From positions 1 through 64,000 of the forward strand of contig NZ_JAFFZN010000037.1 in NCBI RefSeq assembly GCF_017676385.1: a stretch of DNA of 64,000 bases, in the 5' to 3' direction. This DNA comes from Streptomyces spirodelae (GTDB lineage Bacteria > Actinomycetota > Actinomycetes > Streptomycetales > Streptomycetaceae). The notes beneath the pieces were generated by a model, which made no database searches, was not told where the DNA came from, and saw nothing but the letters and a program-made list of their open reading frames with translations. A program made the position numbers and the translations under genes. This document shows, piece after piece, positions 7,339 through 15,830 of the stretch; position 1 is the stretch's first letter; each line of letters begins with the position of its first letter.

Positions 7339-9501
7339 TCAGACGCGTTCCATCTCCTTGGTCTCCGGGGCCGACTCGTTCGTTTTCGCCTGGGGCTGCG
7401 GCTGCGTGCCGTCGCGGCCCAGGCGGCTCGGCCACCAGATGCGGGTGCCGAGGTCCAGGGCCAGTGAGGGGACCAGGACGGTGCGGACCAGGAAGGTGTC
7501 CAGCAGGACCCCGATGCCGACCAGCACGCCGAGCTGCGCCATCGAGACCAGCGGCATCGAGGCGATCACCGCGAAGGTGGCGGCCAGCACGATGCCCGCC
7601 GAGGTGATCACACCGCCGGTGGAGCTGAGGCCGGCCAGCACTCCCTTGTTGTGGCCCTGCAGGGCGACCTCCTCGCGGACCCGGGTCATCAGGAAGATGT
7701 TGTAGTCGATGCCCAGCGCCACCAGGAAGACGAATCCCATCAGCGGGAGGGAGTTGTCCATCGCGGCGAAGTCCAGCACGTGCGCGAAGATCAGGTGCGA
7801 GGCTCCCAGCGCGCCGAAGTAGGACAGCACCACCGTCGCGAGCAGCAGCAGCGGGGCGATCAGCGAGCGCAGCAGCGCCACCAGGACCAGCAGGACGACG
7901 GCGAGCACGATCGGGATGACGACCTTCAGGTCGCTCTCCGCCGCGCGCCGGGTGTCCAGTGACTCCGCTGTCGTACCGCCCACCAGCGCCTCGGCGCCGT
8001 CGACCTTGTGCACGGCGGTGCGCAGCCGGTCGATGGTGTGCTTGGCCGCTTCGCTGTCCGGCGCGTCCTCCAGGACGACGGACAAGGAGGTCAGGGACCC
8101 GTCGGAGGTTCGGTCGTCGGCCCGTACGGACTCCACTCCGTCGACGCCCGCCGCAGCGCGCTGCGCCGCGGCGCTCGCCTCGGTCCGTACGACGACGGTG
8201 GCCGGGTCGGAGGAGCCGGACGGGTAGTGCGCCGAGAGCTTCTCCTGGGCGACGACCGACTCCGGCTTGTCCTGGAACATCTCCGCGTTCGTCAGCCCCA
8301 TCGTGATGCCGGTCGCGCTCAGCGCCAGTACGGCCGTGACGGCGATGGACATCAGCCAGGACCAGCGCGGGCGGCGGGCGATCAGGGCGCCGATACGGGA
8401 CCAGACGGTGCGGGCCGCACGCGGCTGCCCCTCGGCGGCGGCCGCTGTCTCCGTGTAGCGGGGCACGAACGGCCAGAAGACCCAGCGTCCGGCCGCCACC
8501 AGCAGCGCGGGCAGCACGGTGATCATCGCCAGCAGGGCGCAGACGACACCGACGGCACCGACCAGGCCCAGCGAGCGCGAGGAGTTGATGTCGGCGAAGG
8601 CCAGGCAGGCGAGTCCGATGGCGATGGTGCCGGCCGAGGCGACGATCGCGGGGCCGGAGCGGCGTAGCGCGAGCCGCATGGCCTCGTGCCGGTCCCGGTG
8701 GCGGTGGAGCTCCTCGCGGTAGCGGGCGATGAGCAGCAGCGCGTAGTCGGTGCCGACGCCGAAGACGAGCACCATCAGGATGCCCGCGCTCTGCGGATCG
8801 ACGGGCAGCGAGGCGTACTTGGCCAGTACGTAGGTGGTGACCTGGGTGAGGACGGCGGCGAAGCCGACCGACAGCACGGGGAAGAGCCACAGCAGCGGGC
8901 TGCGGTAGGTGATCAGGAGCAGCAGCGTGACGACGGCTCCGGTGGCCAGCATCAGCCTGGAGTCGAGGTTGTCGAAGACCTTGATGTTGTCGATCAGCGA
9001 GCCGGCCGGGCCGCCGACCTCCACGTCGAGCCCGGGAGGCGCGTTGGCCGCCGCGACCGAGCGGATCTTCTCCACGTCGTCGGTCATGTCGTCGTCACCG
9101 GTGGTCAGGGGCACCACCAGCATCAGTGCCTTGCCGTCCCGGGAGGGGATCGGGCCGCTGATCTTCTCCCCCTTGGCCACCAGCGGTGCGAAGTCGGCGC
9201 GGTCGGCGCGTGCCTTGGCGGCGTCGGCCTTGGTGGTGGCGGAGTCGCCGCGGGAGTAGACGGCGACGGCCGGAATGATCTCGTCCTTGCCGCGGAACTT
9301 CTCCAGCTCCGTATTGACCTTCGCGGACTCGGCGTTGCCGGGCAGGAAGGCGTTGGCGCTGCTGTCCTCGACCTCGCCGAGCTTCCCGGCCAGCGGTCCG
9401 AGCGCCACGACGATGATCAGCCAGGCGGCGAGCACCAGCCATTTGGTGCGTTTTCCGCCGGGGGCCGTGGCCAGGCTGCGCAGCGTGCTGCCAGCAGGCA
9501 T
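7339..9501 (-). CDS. MMPL family (RND superfamily) transporter
   Basis: A 720-residue MMPL-type membrane exporter, of the class that moves lipids or polyketides across the actinobacterial envelope using the proton gradient. The layout is a first helix (about 20-38), a large extracytoplasmic loop, a block of five to six helices (about 180-345), a second helix (about 375-395), a second loop, and a final five-helix block (about 525-690). The family motif VFGVGTDYALLLIARYREEL is present, with a matching GIDYNIFLMTRVREE in the second half. A GGAGG ribosome site precedes the start. Upstream genes on the same strand encode a membrane coiled-coil protein and an HTH regulator; a hairpin separates them. 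Confidence 0.92.
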   Translation of the reverse strand: MPAGSTLRSLATAPGGKRTKWLVLAAWLIIVVALGPLAGKLGEVEDSSANAFLPGNAESAKVNTELEKFRGKDEIIPAVAVYSRGDSATTKADAAKARADRADFAPLVAKGEKISGPIPSRDGKALMLVVPLTTGDDDMTDDVEKIRSVAAANAPPGLDVEVGGPAGSLIDNIKVFDNLDSRLMLATGAVVTLLLLITYRSPLLWLFPVLSVGFAAVLTQVTTYVLAKYASLPVDPQSAGILMVLVFGVGTDYALLLIARYREELHRHRDRHEAMRLALRRSGPAIVASAGTIAIGLACLAFADINSSRSLGLVGAVGVVCALLAMITVLPALLVAAGRWVFWPFVPRYTETAAAAEGQPRAARTVWSRIGALIARRPRWSWLMSIAVTAVLALSATGITMGLTNAEMFQDKPESVVAQEKLSAHYPSGSSDPATVVVRTEASAAAQRAAAGVDGVESVRADDRTSDGSLTSLSVVLEDAPDSEAAKHTIDRLRTAVHKVDGAEALVGGTTAESLDTRRAAESDLKVVIPIVLAVVLLVLVALLRSLIAPLLLLATVVLSYFGALGASHLIFAHVLDFAAMDNSLPLMGFVFLVALGIDYNIFLMTRVREEVALQGHNKGVLAGLSSTGGVITSAGIVLAATFAVIASMPLVSMAQLGVLVGIGVLLDTFLVRTVLVPSLALDLGTRIWWPSRLGRDGTQPQPQAKTNESAPETKEMERV

Positions 9502-9562
9502 GGGTAACCTCCATGGTGTGGGTGTGGGACGCGAGGGGTTCGCGAATTGCTCACGCTCATGT

Positions 9563-9594
9563 GTACGGCCGGGAGTTGCCGCTCCCGGCCGTAC
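9563..9594 (-). terminator. Hairpin downstream of the membrane coiled-coil gene
   Basis: A perfect 13-bp stem (9563-9575 with 9582-9594) with a 6-nt loop lies between the coiled-coil gene and the MMPL start. It could terminate or attenuate transcription into the MMPL gene. Confidence 0.65.
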
Positions 9595-9621
9595 GAGCGG
9601 TGATGCGGGATGGCGGGCCGG

Positions 9622-9912
9622 TTACTCGATTTCGCGCATCATCTTTTCCATCGAGGCGATGGACTGCCGGGCCTGGGTGAGTTCGTCCAGGGTGCGGCGG
9701 TGCAGTTCGACGTTGTCTTCCAAGAGCTGCGCGTACTTCTCGGTCAGGGCCTTGTACTGCTGTTCTCGGGCGGCCAGCATGCGGGACCGCCAGGTGGCGG
9801 CGATCTGCCAGACGATGACGATCAGCAGGACGAAGAGCCCGCCGGTTCCGAGTGCCGCCGCCCACACACCGGCCGGGTCGGCGGCTGCCGTGTTCGTCAG
9901 CTGCTCGTTCAC
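9622..9912 (-). CDS. Small membrane-anchored coiled-coil protein
   Basis: A 96-residue protein with one membrane helix at about residues 17-39 followed by a charged, heptad-rich segment (about 45-95, QQYKALTEKYAQLLEDNVEL and onward) likely to form a coiled coil. I recognise no family. Its start overlaps the stop of the upstream HTH regulator gene by 4 bp (9909-9912), so the two are cotranslated, which suggests a shared role, perhaps with the MMPL transporter further downstream. Confidence 0.75.
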   Translation of the reverse strand: MNEQLTNTAAADPAGVWAAALGTGGLFVLLIVIVWQIAATWRSRMLAAREQQYKALTEKYAQLLEDNVELHRRTLDELTQARQSIASMEKMMREIE

Positions 9913-10289
9913 TGCGTTCTCGCTTTCCTGTGCCGGGTCTCGTCCTGCTTCTCGTTCTGCTTCTCGTTCTCGTCCTGATCGGTGAGGGTTCCCGCCGCCT
10001 CCGCGACGACCTGCGGGGTCAGCGCGTAGGCGAACGGGGCCAGCTCGAAGAACTTCATCGCCTTGCCGCTGTCCGACAGCTCCAGCGACCCGACGACGAG
10101 GCCGGCCGCCTCCAGCCGCTGGAGGTGCATGTGCAGCAGGGGGCGGCTCACGCCGATCTCACGGGCGAGTCTGCTGACGTAGTTGCGGCCCTGGGCCAGC
10201 GCCGCGACGATCCGCATCCGGTGCGGATTGCCGAGCGCCGTCAGGATCTTCAGCAGCTCGTCTCCTGTCGGGGTCTCGATCGCGCTCAC
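9909..10289 (-). CDS. ArsR-like winged-helix transcriptional regulator
   Basis: A 126-residue regulator. The winged helix is at about residues 10-75: LLKILTALGNPHRMRIVAAL, then the recognition region REIGVSRPLLHMHLQRLEAAGLV. No ArsR-type metal Cys are visible, and the C-terminal tail is Glu/Lys/Gln/Arg-rich. I took the GTG at 10289, which has GAGAGGGG upstream; an ATG at 10328 would add 13 residues but has no ribosome site. It is the first gene of an overlapping pair and may regulate the downstream MMPL gene. Confidence 0.85.
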   Translation of the reverse strand: MSAIETPTGDELLKILTALGNPHRMRIVAALAQGRNYVSRLAREIGVSRPLLHMHLQRLEAAGLVVGSLELSDSGKAMKFFELAPFAYALTPQVVAEAAGTLTDQDENEKQNEKQDETRHRKARTQ

Positions 10290-10400
10290 CGCGACCCCTC
10301 TCTCTTGGGTGTAAGAAGAATCTGACATGTGGCGGGGCGGGGTGTCGAGCCAAGAAGCCCCTAGTCGGGGACAGTTCAGGGTTCCCCCTGAGACGGCTGC

Positions 10401-10424
10401 GGGAGGGCCCCGAGGGGCCCTCCC
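10401..10424 (-). terminator. Perfect hairpin downstream of the 166-residue membrane protein gene
   Basis: GGGAGGGCCCC (10401-10411) and GGGGCCCTCCC (10414-10424) form an 11-bp stem immediately after the gene ending at 10450, and also separate it from the HTH regulator promoter. Confidence 0.8.
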
Positions 10425-10449
10425 GGAGGATGTGTCGGGGGTTGCGGGA

Positions 10450-10950
10450 TCAGCGCTTGCGCTTCCGTTTGCGCGCCGCCGGGTTGCCGGTACGGGCCGA
10501 GCGCTGACGCTCGTGCCGGGCCAGCGCCTCCTCGTACTCGGCGCGGTGCAGCTTCTCACCGGGGGCCTCGACACAGGAGCGCACCGCGTAGGCGAGCAGC
10601 ACGCCGATGAAGCCGACGACCCGGACGCTGCGCATGGAGGACTCGGCCGCCTCCTCACGCTCGGTGGGGCGGCGGCCGTAGTGGGTGAGGGTGCGGGAGA
10701 ACGCCAGCGCGCTGCACACGGCGAACGCGGCGACCAGCAGGATGCTTGCCCAGCTCCCGATGTCGGCCAGTACGACGCCCTGATAGGCGAACCGCAGCAC
10801 GAAGGCCCCGGCGATCGCCGCCAGTACCGCGCCGGTGCCCAGGGCTGCACGGCGCAGTGCGTAGCCCTGGGAGTGGTCGACCCAGGTCGTGCCGTAGAAA
10901 CGGAGCGGTTCGGGGGACGGTGCGTCGGGGATCTTCGGTTGCTGGGGCAC
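10450..10950 (-). CDS. Conserved hypothetical membrane protein
   Basis: A 166-residue protein with three predicted helices (about residues 34-56, 63-85 and 108-127) and a strongly basic C-terminus (RKRKRKR). I recognise no domain and assign no function. It lies downstream of ilvD on the same strand but is separated by a repeat-type hairpin, and it has its own terminator at 10401-10424, so it is probably monocistronic. Confidence 0.7.
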   Translation of the reverse strand: MPQQPKIPDAPSPEPLRFYGTTWVDHSQGYALRRAALGTGAVLAAIAGAFVLRFAYQGVVLADIGSWASILLVAAFAVCSALAFSRTLTHYGRRPTEREEAAESSMRSVRVVGFIGVLLAYAVRSCVEAPGEKLHRAEYEEALARHERQRSARTGNPAARKRKRKR

Positions 10951-11033
10951 GTTTCGATTATGGCCGTGCGGGGTTCCGGGCAGCGTCTGCCCCTGGCTGC
11001 CGGTTGCGGGCTTGCGGTTCAGTGGGGCTGGTC

Positions 11034-11065
11034 GCGCAGTTCCCCGCGCCCCTGGCGGGGCGCGG
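11034..11065. terminator. Streptomyces repeat-type hairpin downstream of ilvD
   Basis: GCGCAGTTCCCCGCGCCCC leads into a 9-bp stem (11044-11052 with 11057-11065, loop TGGC) 3 bp below the ilvD stop. It is the second copy in this window of the widespread Streptomyces intergenic sequence also seen at 7279-7309. Confidence 0.7.
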
Positions 11066-11068
11066 TTG

Positions 11069-12922
11069 TCAGCGTTCCAGCAGCGTCACGTCGCGCACCG
11101 CGCCGCGGTCGGCGCTGGTGGCCATCGCCGCGTAGGCGCGCAGCGCGGTGGAGACCTTGCGCTCGCGCGCTGCGGGCGCGTACCGGCCGCCCAGTGCCTC
11201 ACGGCGGGCGGCCAGCGTCTCGTCGGGGACGTCGAGGCGCAGCTGCCGGTTGGGGATGTCGATGACGACCGGGTCGCCGTCCTCCACCAGCGCGATCGTG
11301 CCGCCGCCCGCCGCCTCCGGCGAGATGTGGCCGATGGACAGCCCCGACGTACCGCCGGAGAACCTGCCATCGGTGATCAGTGCGCAGGTCTTGCCCAGGC
11401 CCCGGCCCTTGAGGAAGGAGGTGGGGTAGAGCATCTCCTGCATCCCCGGACCGCCCTTGGGGCCCTCGTAGCGGATGACGACGACGTCGCCCTCCTTGAC
11501 CGTCTTGTCGAGGATCTTCTGGACGGCGTCCTCCTGGGACTCGCAGACGACCGCGGGCCCGGTGAAGGTCAGGATCGACTCGTCCACGCCCGCGGTCTTC
11601 ACCACGCAGCCGTTCTCGGCGAGGTTGCCGTACAGCACCGCCAGCCCACCCTCGGCCGAGTAGGCGTGCTCGACGTCGCGGATGCAGCCGCCCGCAGCGT
11701 CGGCATCCAGCGTCTCCCAGCGCTCGGACTGCGAGAACGCCTCGGCTGAGCGCTTGCAGCCCGGTGCGGCGTGGAAGAGCTCGACGGCCTCGGGGGACGG
11801 GGAGCCGCCGCGGATGTCCCAGGTCTTGAGCCACTCGTCCAGCGAGTCGGCGTGCACGGTGTGCACGTCCTCGTTGAGCAGCCCGCCGCGGTAGAGCTCG
11901 CCCAGGATGGCTGGGATGCCGCCGGCGCGGTGCACGTCCTCCATGTAGTACGTGCCCCCAGGCGCCACGTTCGGGGCGACCTTGGCCAGGCAGGGCAGCT
12001 TGCGGGAGAGCCGGTCGATGTCGGCCATCGTGAAGTCCAGCTCGGCCTCCTGGGCCGCCGCCAGCAGGTGCAGGATCGTGTTGGTGGAGCCGCCCATGGC
12101 GATGTCGAGGGCCATGGCGTTCTCGAAGGCGGCACGGGAGCCGACGCTGCGCGGCAGGACGGTGGCGTCGTCCTGGTCGTAGTAGCGCTGGGCGATCTCG
12201 ACGACCGTACGGCCCGCCGTCTCGTACAGCGCCTTGCGCGCCGTGTGGGTGGCCAGCACGGAGCCGTTGCCGGGCAGCGCCAGGCCGATGGCCTCGGTGA
12301 GGCAGTTCATGGAGTTCGCTGTGAACATGCCCGAGCAGGAGCCGCAGGTCGGACAGGCGTTCTCCTCGATACGGAGGATGTCCTCGTCGGAGACCTTGTC
12401 GTTGACGGCCTCGGACATCGCGTCGACCAGGTCCAGCTTGCGGACGGTGCCGTTCACCAGCGTCGCGCGGCCGGCCTCCATGGGGCCGCCGGAGACGAAC
12501 ACGGTGGGGATGTCGAGCCGCATCGCGGCCATCAGCATCCCGGGCGTGATCTTGTCGCAGTTGGAGATGCAGATCAGCGCGTCCGCGCAGTGCGCCTCGA
12601 CCATGTACTCGACCGAGTCGGCGATCAGGTCCCGGGAGGGCAGCGAGTAGAGCATGCCGCCGTGGCCCATGGCGATGCCGTCGTCCACCGCGATCGAGTT
12701 GAACTCGCGCGGGATGCCGCCCGCCGCCTTGACCGCCTCGGACACGATCCGGCCCACCGGCTGGAGGTGGGTGTGGCCCGGCACGAACTCGGTGAAGCTG
12801 TTGGCCACCGCGATCACCGGCTTGCCGAAGTCCTCACGCGCTACACCGGAAGCCTGCATAAGGGCACGTGCCCCTGCCATGTTGCGGCCGTGTGTGACGG
12901 TGCGGGACCTCAGCTCGGGCAT
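11069..12922 (-). CDS. ilvD: Dihydroxy-acid dehydratase
   Basis: A 617-residue IlvD, which dehydrates 2,3-dihydroxy-isovalerate and -methylvalerate to the 2-keto acids in valine and isoleucine synthesis, using an iron-sulfur cluster. The cluster motifs CISNCDKITPGM (about 118-129) and CPTCGSCSGMFTANSMN (about 190-206) are present, and the Lys after the first NCD is the usual modified Mg-binding residue. The C-terminal GRFSGGTSG--IGH-SPEA signature is intact. Start at 12922 follows a strong AGGGAGGGG ribosome site. The upstream region holds a repeated motif array (12977-13037) that may be regulatory. Confidence 0.97.
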   Translation of the reverse strand: MPELRSRTVTHGRNMAGARALMQASGVAREDFGKPVIAVANSFTEFVPGHTHLQPVGRIVSEAVKAAGGIPREFNSIAVDDGIAMGHGGMLYSLPSRDLIADSVEYMVEAHCADALICISNCDKITPGMLMAAMRLDIPTVFVSGGPMEAGRATLVNGTVRKLDLVDAMSEAVNDKVSDEDILRIEENACPTCGSCSGMFTANSMNCLTEAIGLALPGNGSVLATHTARKALYETAGRTVVEIAQRYYDQDDATVLPRSVGSRAAFENAMALDIAMGGSTNTILHLLAAAQEAELDFTMADIDRLSRKLPCLAKVAPNVAPGGTYYMEDVHRAGGIPAILGELYRGGLLNEDVHTVHADSLDEWLKTWDIRGGSPSPEAVELFHAAPGCKRSAEAFSQSERWETLDADAAGGCIRDVEHAYSAEGGLAVLYGNLAENGCVVKTAGVDESILTFTGPAVVCESQEDAVQKILDKTVKEGDVVVIRYEGPKGGPGMQEMLYPTSFLKGRGLGKTCALITDGRFSGGTSGLSIGHISPEAAGGGTIALVEDGDPVVIDIPNRQLRLDVPDETLAARREALGGRYAPAARERKVSTALRAYAAMATSADRGAVRDVTLLER

Positions 12923-12976
12923 GGCTGCCCCTCCCTTGGTGCGGGCGGCCGCCATGGCGTGGGGCCCTGCGGCCGC

Positions 12977-13037
12977 TGCGGTACGTATCCGTAGAAGAAT
13001 CGTGCCGTACGGGGGAATCGTGCGGTACGTAGAAGAA
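12977..13037 (-). promoter_or_regulatory. Interleaved direct repeats upstream of ilvD
   Basis: Within 61 bp, TGCGGTACGTA (12977-12987, 13021-13031), GTAGAAGAA (12991-12999, 13029-13037) and AATCGTGC (12998-13005, 13016-13023) each occur twice. The block sits 55-115 bp above the ilvD start, where operators or duplicated promoter elements are expected. Confidence 0.4.
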
Positions 13038-13056
13038 CCGAGGGTACGCCTCGGGC

Positions 13057-13797
13057 TCAGGATCCGGACAGGGGGTCCGGATGATGGACGGAACCGTTCT
13101 GTGCGCCCGCCGGCCCCGTGAGGTGGTGCTGGACCACCGGCGCCAGCCGGGCGATGGCGCCCTCCAGCGGCTCCGAGGCCAGCGGCTCCAGCCGGATCAC
13201 ATGCCGCAGCATGGCCGCGCCCACCAGCTGGGCCGCGGCCAGGCTCACCCGCAGCTCGGCGTCGGGCCCCTCGATCCGCGCGGCCACCCGGGTCAGCAGA
13301 TTGCGGGTCAGCAGTCCGCGGAAGACGGCCGCCGCCCGCTCGTTGCTGACCGCCGAACGGAGGATCGCCAGCACCGGATCGCGCGTGGCCGGGTCCTCCC
13401 AGAACCCCAGGAAGCGGCGGGTGAGTGCCTCGCCCACGGCGCCCTCGGGAACGGTCCCGACCATGGTGGGGACGTCGAGCACGGGCGCCATCGCGCCCTC
13501 GATCGCCGCGACGAACACCTGCTCCTTGGTGCCGAAGTAGTGGTGGACGAGCGCCGCGTCCACCCCGGCGCCGCGGGCGATGGCGCGCACGGACACCTTG
13601 TCGTAGCCATGCTCGGCGAACTCCCCGCGGGCCGAGGCCAGAATCCGCTCGCGCGCCCCGGGCCCTGCTCCGGCGGCACCGCGCGCGGGACGCCCACGCC
13701 TGCGCGGCGCGGGAGCCGGTTCCGGCTTCGGCTCCGGCATCGCGTTCGGCTTCGGCTTCGGCTCCGGCTCCGGATCGTGCGAAGGGGTGTCGGTCAT
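13057..13797 (-). CDS. TetR family transcriptional regulator
   Basis: A 246-residue TetR-type repressor. The HTH is at about residues 48-95 (RERILASARGEFAEHGYDK, then VRAIARGAGVDAALVHHYFGTKEQV). The C-terminal ligand domain resembles TetR_C of the type with a PVLAILRSAVSNE helix. The first ~35 residues are an unusual alternating Pro-Glu/Pro-Lys tract. The start overlaps the end of the sugar isomerase gene by 4 bp (13794-13797), so it is cotranslated with it. An 8-bp hairpin (13062-13082) overlaps its last codons. Ligand and targets unknown. Confidence 0.9.
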   Translation of the reverse strand: MTDTPSHDPEPEPKPKPNAMPEPKPEPAPAPRRRGRPARGAAGAGPGARERILASARGEFAEHGYDKVSVRAIARGAGVDAALVHHYFGTKEQVFVAAIEGAMAPVLDVPTMVGTVPEGAVGEALTRRFLGFWEDPATRDPVLAILRSAVSNERAAAVFRGLLTRNLLTRVAARIEGPDAELRVSLAAAQLVGAAMLRHVIRLEPLASEPLEGAIARLAPVVQHHLTGPAGAQNGSVHHPDPLSGS

Positions 13798-14675
13798 GCT
13801 TTCCCCCGGCCGGCGGGATGGCCGGTCGCCTTCCCGTCTCCGGCGCCGCCCTGCTCCTCTCCGGTACCGCCCGGAGCGGCGAGGTGGAGCCGGGTGTAGG
13901 CGAGGGCCTCGGCCAGGTCCTCCTCGCGCTCGGCGGCCGACATGGCACGCCGCGTGTTCACCTCGACGACCACGTGCCCGTCGAACCCGAGCGCGGCCAG
14001 CCGCTCCAGCACCTGGGCGCACGGCTGCGAGCCGCGCCCCGGCACCAGGTGCTCGTCCTTGGCCGAGCCGTTGCCGTCCGCGATGTGCACATGGCCGAGG
14101 CGGTCGCCCATCCGCTCCACCATGGCGAGCGTGTCGTTGCGGGCCGTCGCCGTGTGCGAGAGGTCGATCGTGAAGTGCCGGTAGTCGTTCTGGGTGGGGT
14201 CCCAGTCCGGGGCGTAGGCCAGCATCTCGCGGTCGCGGTAGCGCCAGGGGTACATGTTCTCGACGGCGAACCGGACGTCGGTCTCGTCCGCCATCCGCCA
14301 CACGCCGCGTTCGAACTCGCGCGCGTAGGAACGCTGCCAGCGGAACGGCGGGTGGACGACGACGGTGGAGGCGCCCAGCGCCTCGGCGGCAGCGCGGGCA
14401 CGCACCAGTTTCGCCCACGGATCGGTGGACCATACGCGCTGCGTGATGAGCAGACACGGTGCGTGTACGGCGAGGATCGGTACCCCGTGGAAGTCCGAGA
14501 GCCGGCGCAGCGCGTCCACGTCCTGGCTGACCGGGTCCGTCCACACCATGACCTCGACGCCGTCGTAACCGAGGCGCGCGGCGATCTCGAAGGCCGCGGC
14601 CGTCGACTCCGGGTACACCGAGGCCGTCGACAGCGCGACCTTCGCCTGGGGGACCCGCACGCTTTCGATGCCCAC
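13794..14675 (-). CDS. Sugar phosphate isomerase/epimerase (xylose isomerase-like TIM barrel)
   Basis: A 293-residue AP_endonuc_2/xylose isomerase-like barrel. Recognisable elements are the first strand with ALSTASVYPE, LAVHAPCLL, VVVHPPF, the metal-binding FAVENMYPW (Glu), IDLSH (Asp/His), HVHIADGNG (His) and a final HVVVEVN (Glu). Such enzymes isomerise or epimerise sugar derivatives with divalent metal; this substrate is unknown. Start is GTG at 14675. The C-terminal ~25 residues are Gly/Ala-rich. It forms an overlapping pair with the TetR gene and may be cotranscribed with the Ppx/GppA gene 80 bp upstream. Confidence 0.88.
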   Translation of the reverse strand: MGIESVRVPQAKVALSTASVYPESTAAAFEIAARLGYDGVEVMVWTDPVSQDVDALRRLSDFHGVPILAVHAPCLLITQRVWSTDPWAKLVRARAAAEALGASTVVVHPPFRWQRSYAREFERGVWRMADETDVRFAVENMYPWRYRDREMLAYAPDWDPTQNDYRHFTIDLSHTATARNDTLAMVERMGDRLGHVHIADGNGSAKDEHLVPGRGSQPCAQVLERLAALGFDGHVVVEVNTRRAMSAAEREEDLAEALAYTRLHLAAPGGTGEEQGGAGDGKATGHPAGRGKA

Positions 14676-14755
14676 CCAGCCACCCTAAGCGCGGTTCGCT
14701 CGACGCGAGCGGTTGCCCCCCTGTGAGCGGGCCCTCTCCTGAGCACTTCGGGGGG

Positions 14756-15697
14756 CTACGCCGTGCGCATCCGGTCCAGGCGGCGCAGGATTATGCCCTC
14801 GCGAAGCGCCCAGGGGCAGATCTCCACTTCGGTGACGGAGAGCAGGTCCATGGCGGCCTCCGCCACCAGCGCTCCGGCGAGGAGCTGGTGTGCCCGCCCC
14901 TCCGAGACGCCGGGCAGGGCCGCGCGCTCCTCGACGGGCATCGCCGCGAGCTTGGGCACCCACCCCTCCAGGGAGGTCCGGCTCAGCACCCGGCGGGTGT
15001 AGAGGCCGTCCGCGCTCCGGGGGGCGCCCGCCATCCGCGCGAGCTGCTTGAACGTCTTGGAGGTCGCCACCACATGGTCCGGCGGGCTGAAGCGGTTGAA
15101 CTCGCCCACCGTGCGGGCGATCTCGGCCCGCACATGCCGCCGCAGGGCGCGGACATCGGCCTGGTCGGGCGGGTCGCCCGGCAGCCACCCGGAGGTGAGC
15201 CGTCCGGCGCCCAGCGGCAGCGAAACCGCGGCGTCCGGATCCTCGTCCAGTCCGTAGGCGATCTCCAGCGAGCCGCCGCCGATGTCCAGCACCAGTAGCC
15301 TCCCCGCCGACCAGCCGAACCAGCGCCGTACGGCCAGGAACGTCAGCCGCGCCTCGTCGGCGCCGGAGAGCACCTCCAGCTTGACGCCGGTCCGGGTGGC
15401 GATGCGGTCCAGTACGTGCTCCGCGTTGGTGGCCTCGCGGACGGCGGAGGTCGCGAAGGGCAGCAGCGCCTCGACCCCCTTGTCCTCGGAGACCTCAAGC
15501 GCCTCGGTGAGGGTGGTGCAGATCCGCTCGACGCCCTCGGCGCTGATCGACCCGTCCGCCTCCAGAAGTTCGGCGAGCCGCAGCGTCGTCTTGTGGGAGT
15601 ACGCGGGCAGGGGCCGGGCACCGGGGTGCGCGTCCACCACGAGCAGGTGGACCGTGTTCGAGCCCACATCGAGGACACCGAGTCTCATACCCAGCAC
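14756..15697 (-). CDS. Ppx/GppA family exopolyphosphatase
   Basis: A 313-residue member of the Ppx/GppA phosphatase family (ASKHA fold), which hydrolyses terminal phosphate of polyphosphate or guanosine pentaphosphate. Motif 1 VLDVGSNTVHLLVVD is at the N-terminus, the conserved FATSAVREATN comes at about residues 90-100, and phosphate motif LVLDIGGGSLEI at about 145-156. I chose the GTG at 15697, 5 bp below a GGAGGAGG ribosome site; the ATG at 15688, nine bases further in, has poorer spacing. Length matches the short actinobacterial paralogue class. Polyphosphate versus (p)ppGpp preference cannot be read. Confidence 0.9.
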   Translation of the reverse strand: MLGMRLGVLDVGSNTVHLLVVDAHPGARPLPAYSHKTTLRLAELLEADGSISAEGVERICTTLTEALEVSEDKGVEALLPFATSAVREATNAEHVLDRIATRTGVKLEVLSGADEARLTFLAVRRWFGWSAGRLLVLDIGGGSLEIAYGLDEDPDAAVSLPLGAGRLTSGWLPGDPPDQADVRALRRHVRAEIARTVGEFNRFSPPDHVVATSKTFKQLARMAGAPRSADGLYTRRVLSRTSLEGWVPKLAAMPVEERAALPGVSEGRAHQLLAGALVAEAAMDLLSVTEVEICPWALREGIILRRLDRMRTA

Positions 15698-15818
15698 GCT
15701 AGCCTCCTCCCGGGCCCGACGCTGCGGGTACCTCCCGGCGACGAGCGGGGTACCTTCCCGCGACGATACGGGAAGACGGCCCATGGAGCGCCGTCCGGGC
15801 AGCGCACCGCCCGGCCCG

Positions 15819-15824
15819 TACGCT
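15819..15824 (+). promoter_or_regulatory. Candidate -10 box of a leaderless promoter
   Basis: TACGCT ends 6 nt before the GTG at 15831. No clear -35 element. Confidence 0.45.
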
Positions 15825-15830
15825 GGTGGC

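Noticed and set aside
11069..13948. 959-residue extension of IlvD
   Set aside because: The extra N-terminal part overlaps the TetR gene in another frame. The normal 617-residue start at 12922 has a strong ribosome site.
14697..14711. CGCTCG-ACG-CGAGCG hairpin between the Ppx/GppA and isomerase genes
   Set aside because: A 6-bp stem in an 80-bp gap between same-strand genes is common by chance at this GC content, and there is no sign that transcription ends here.
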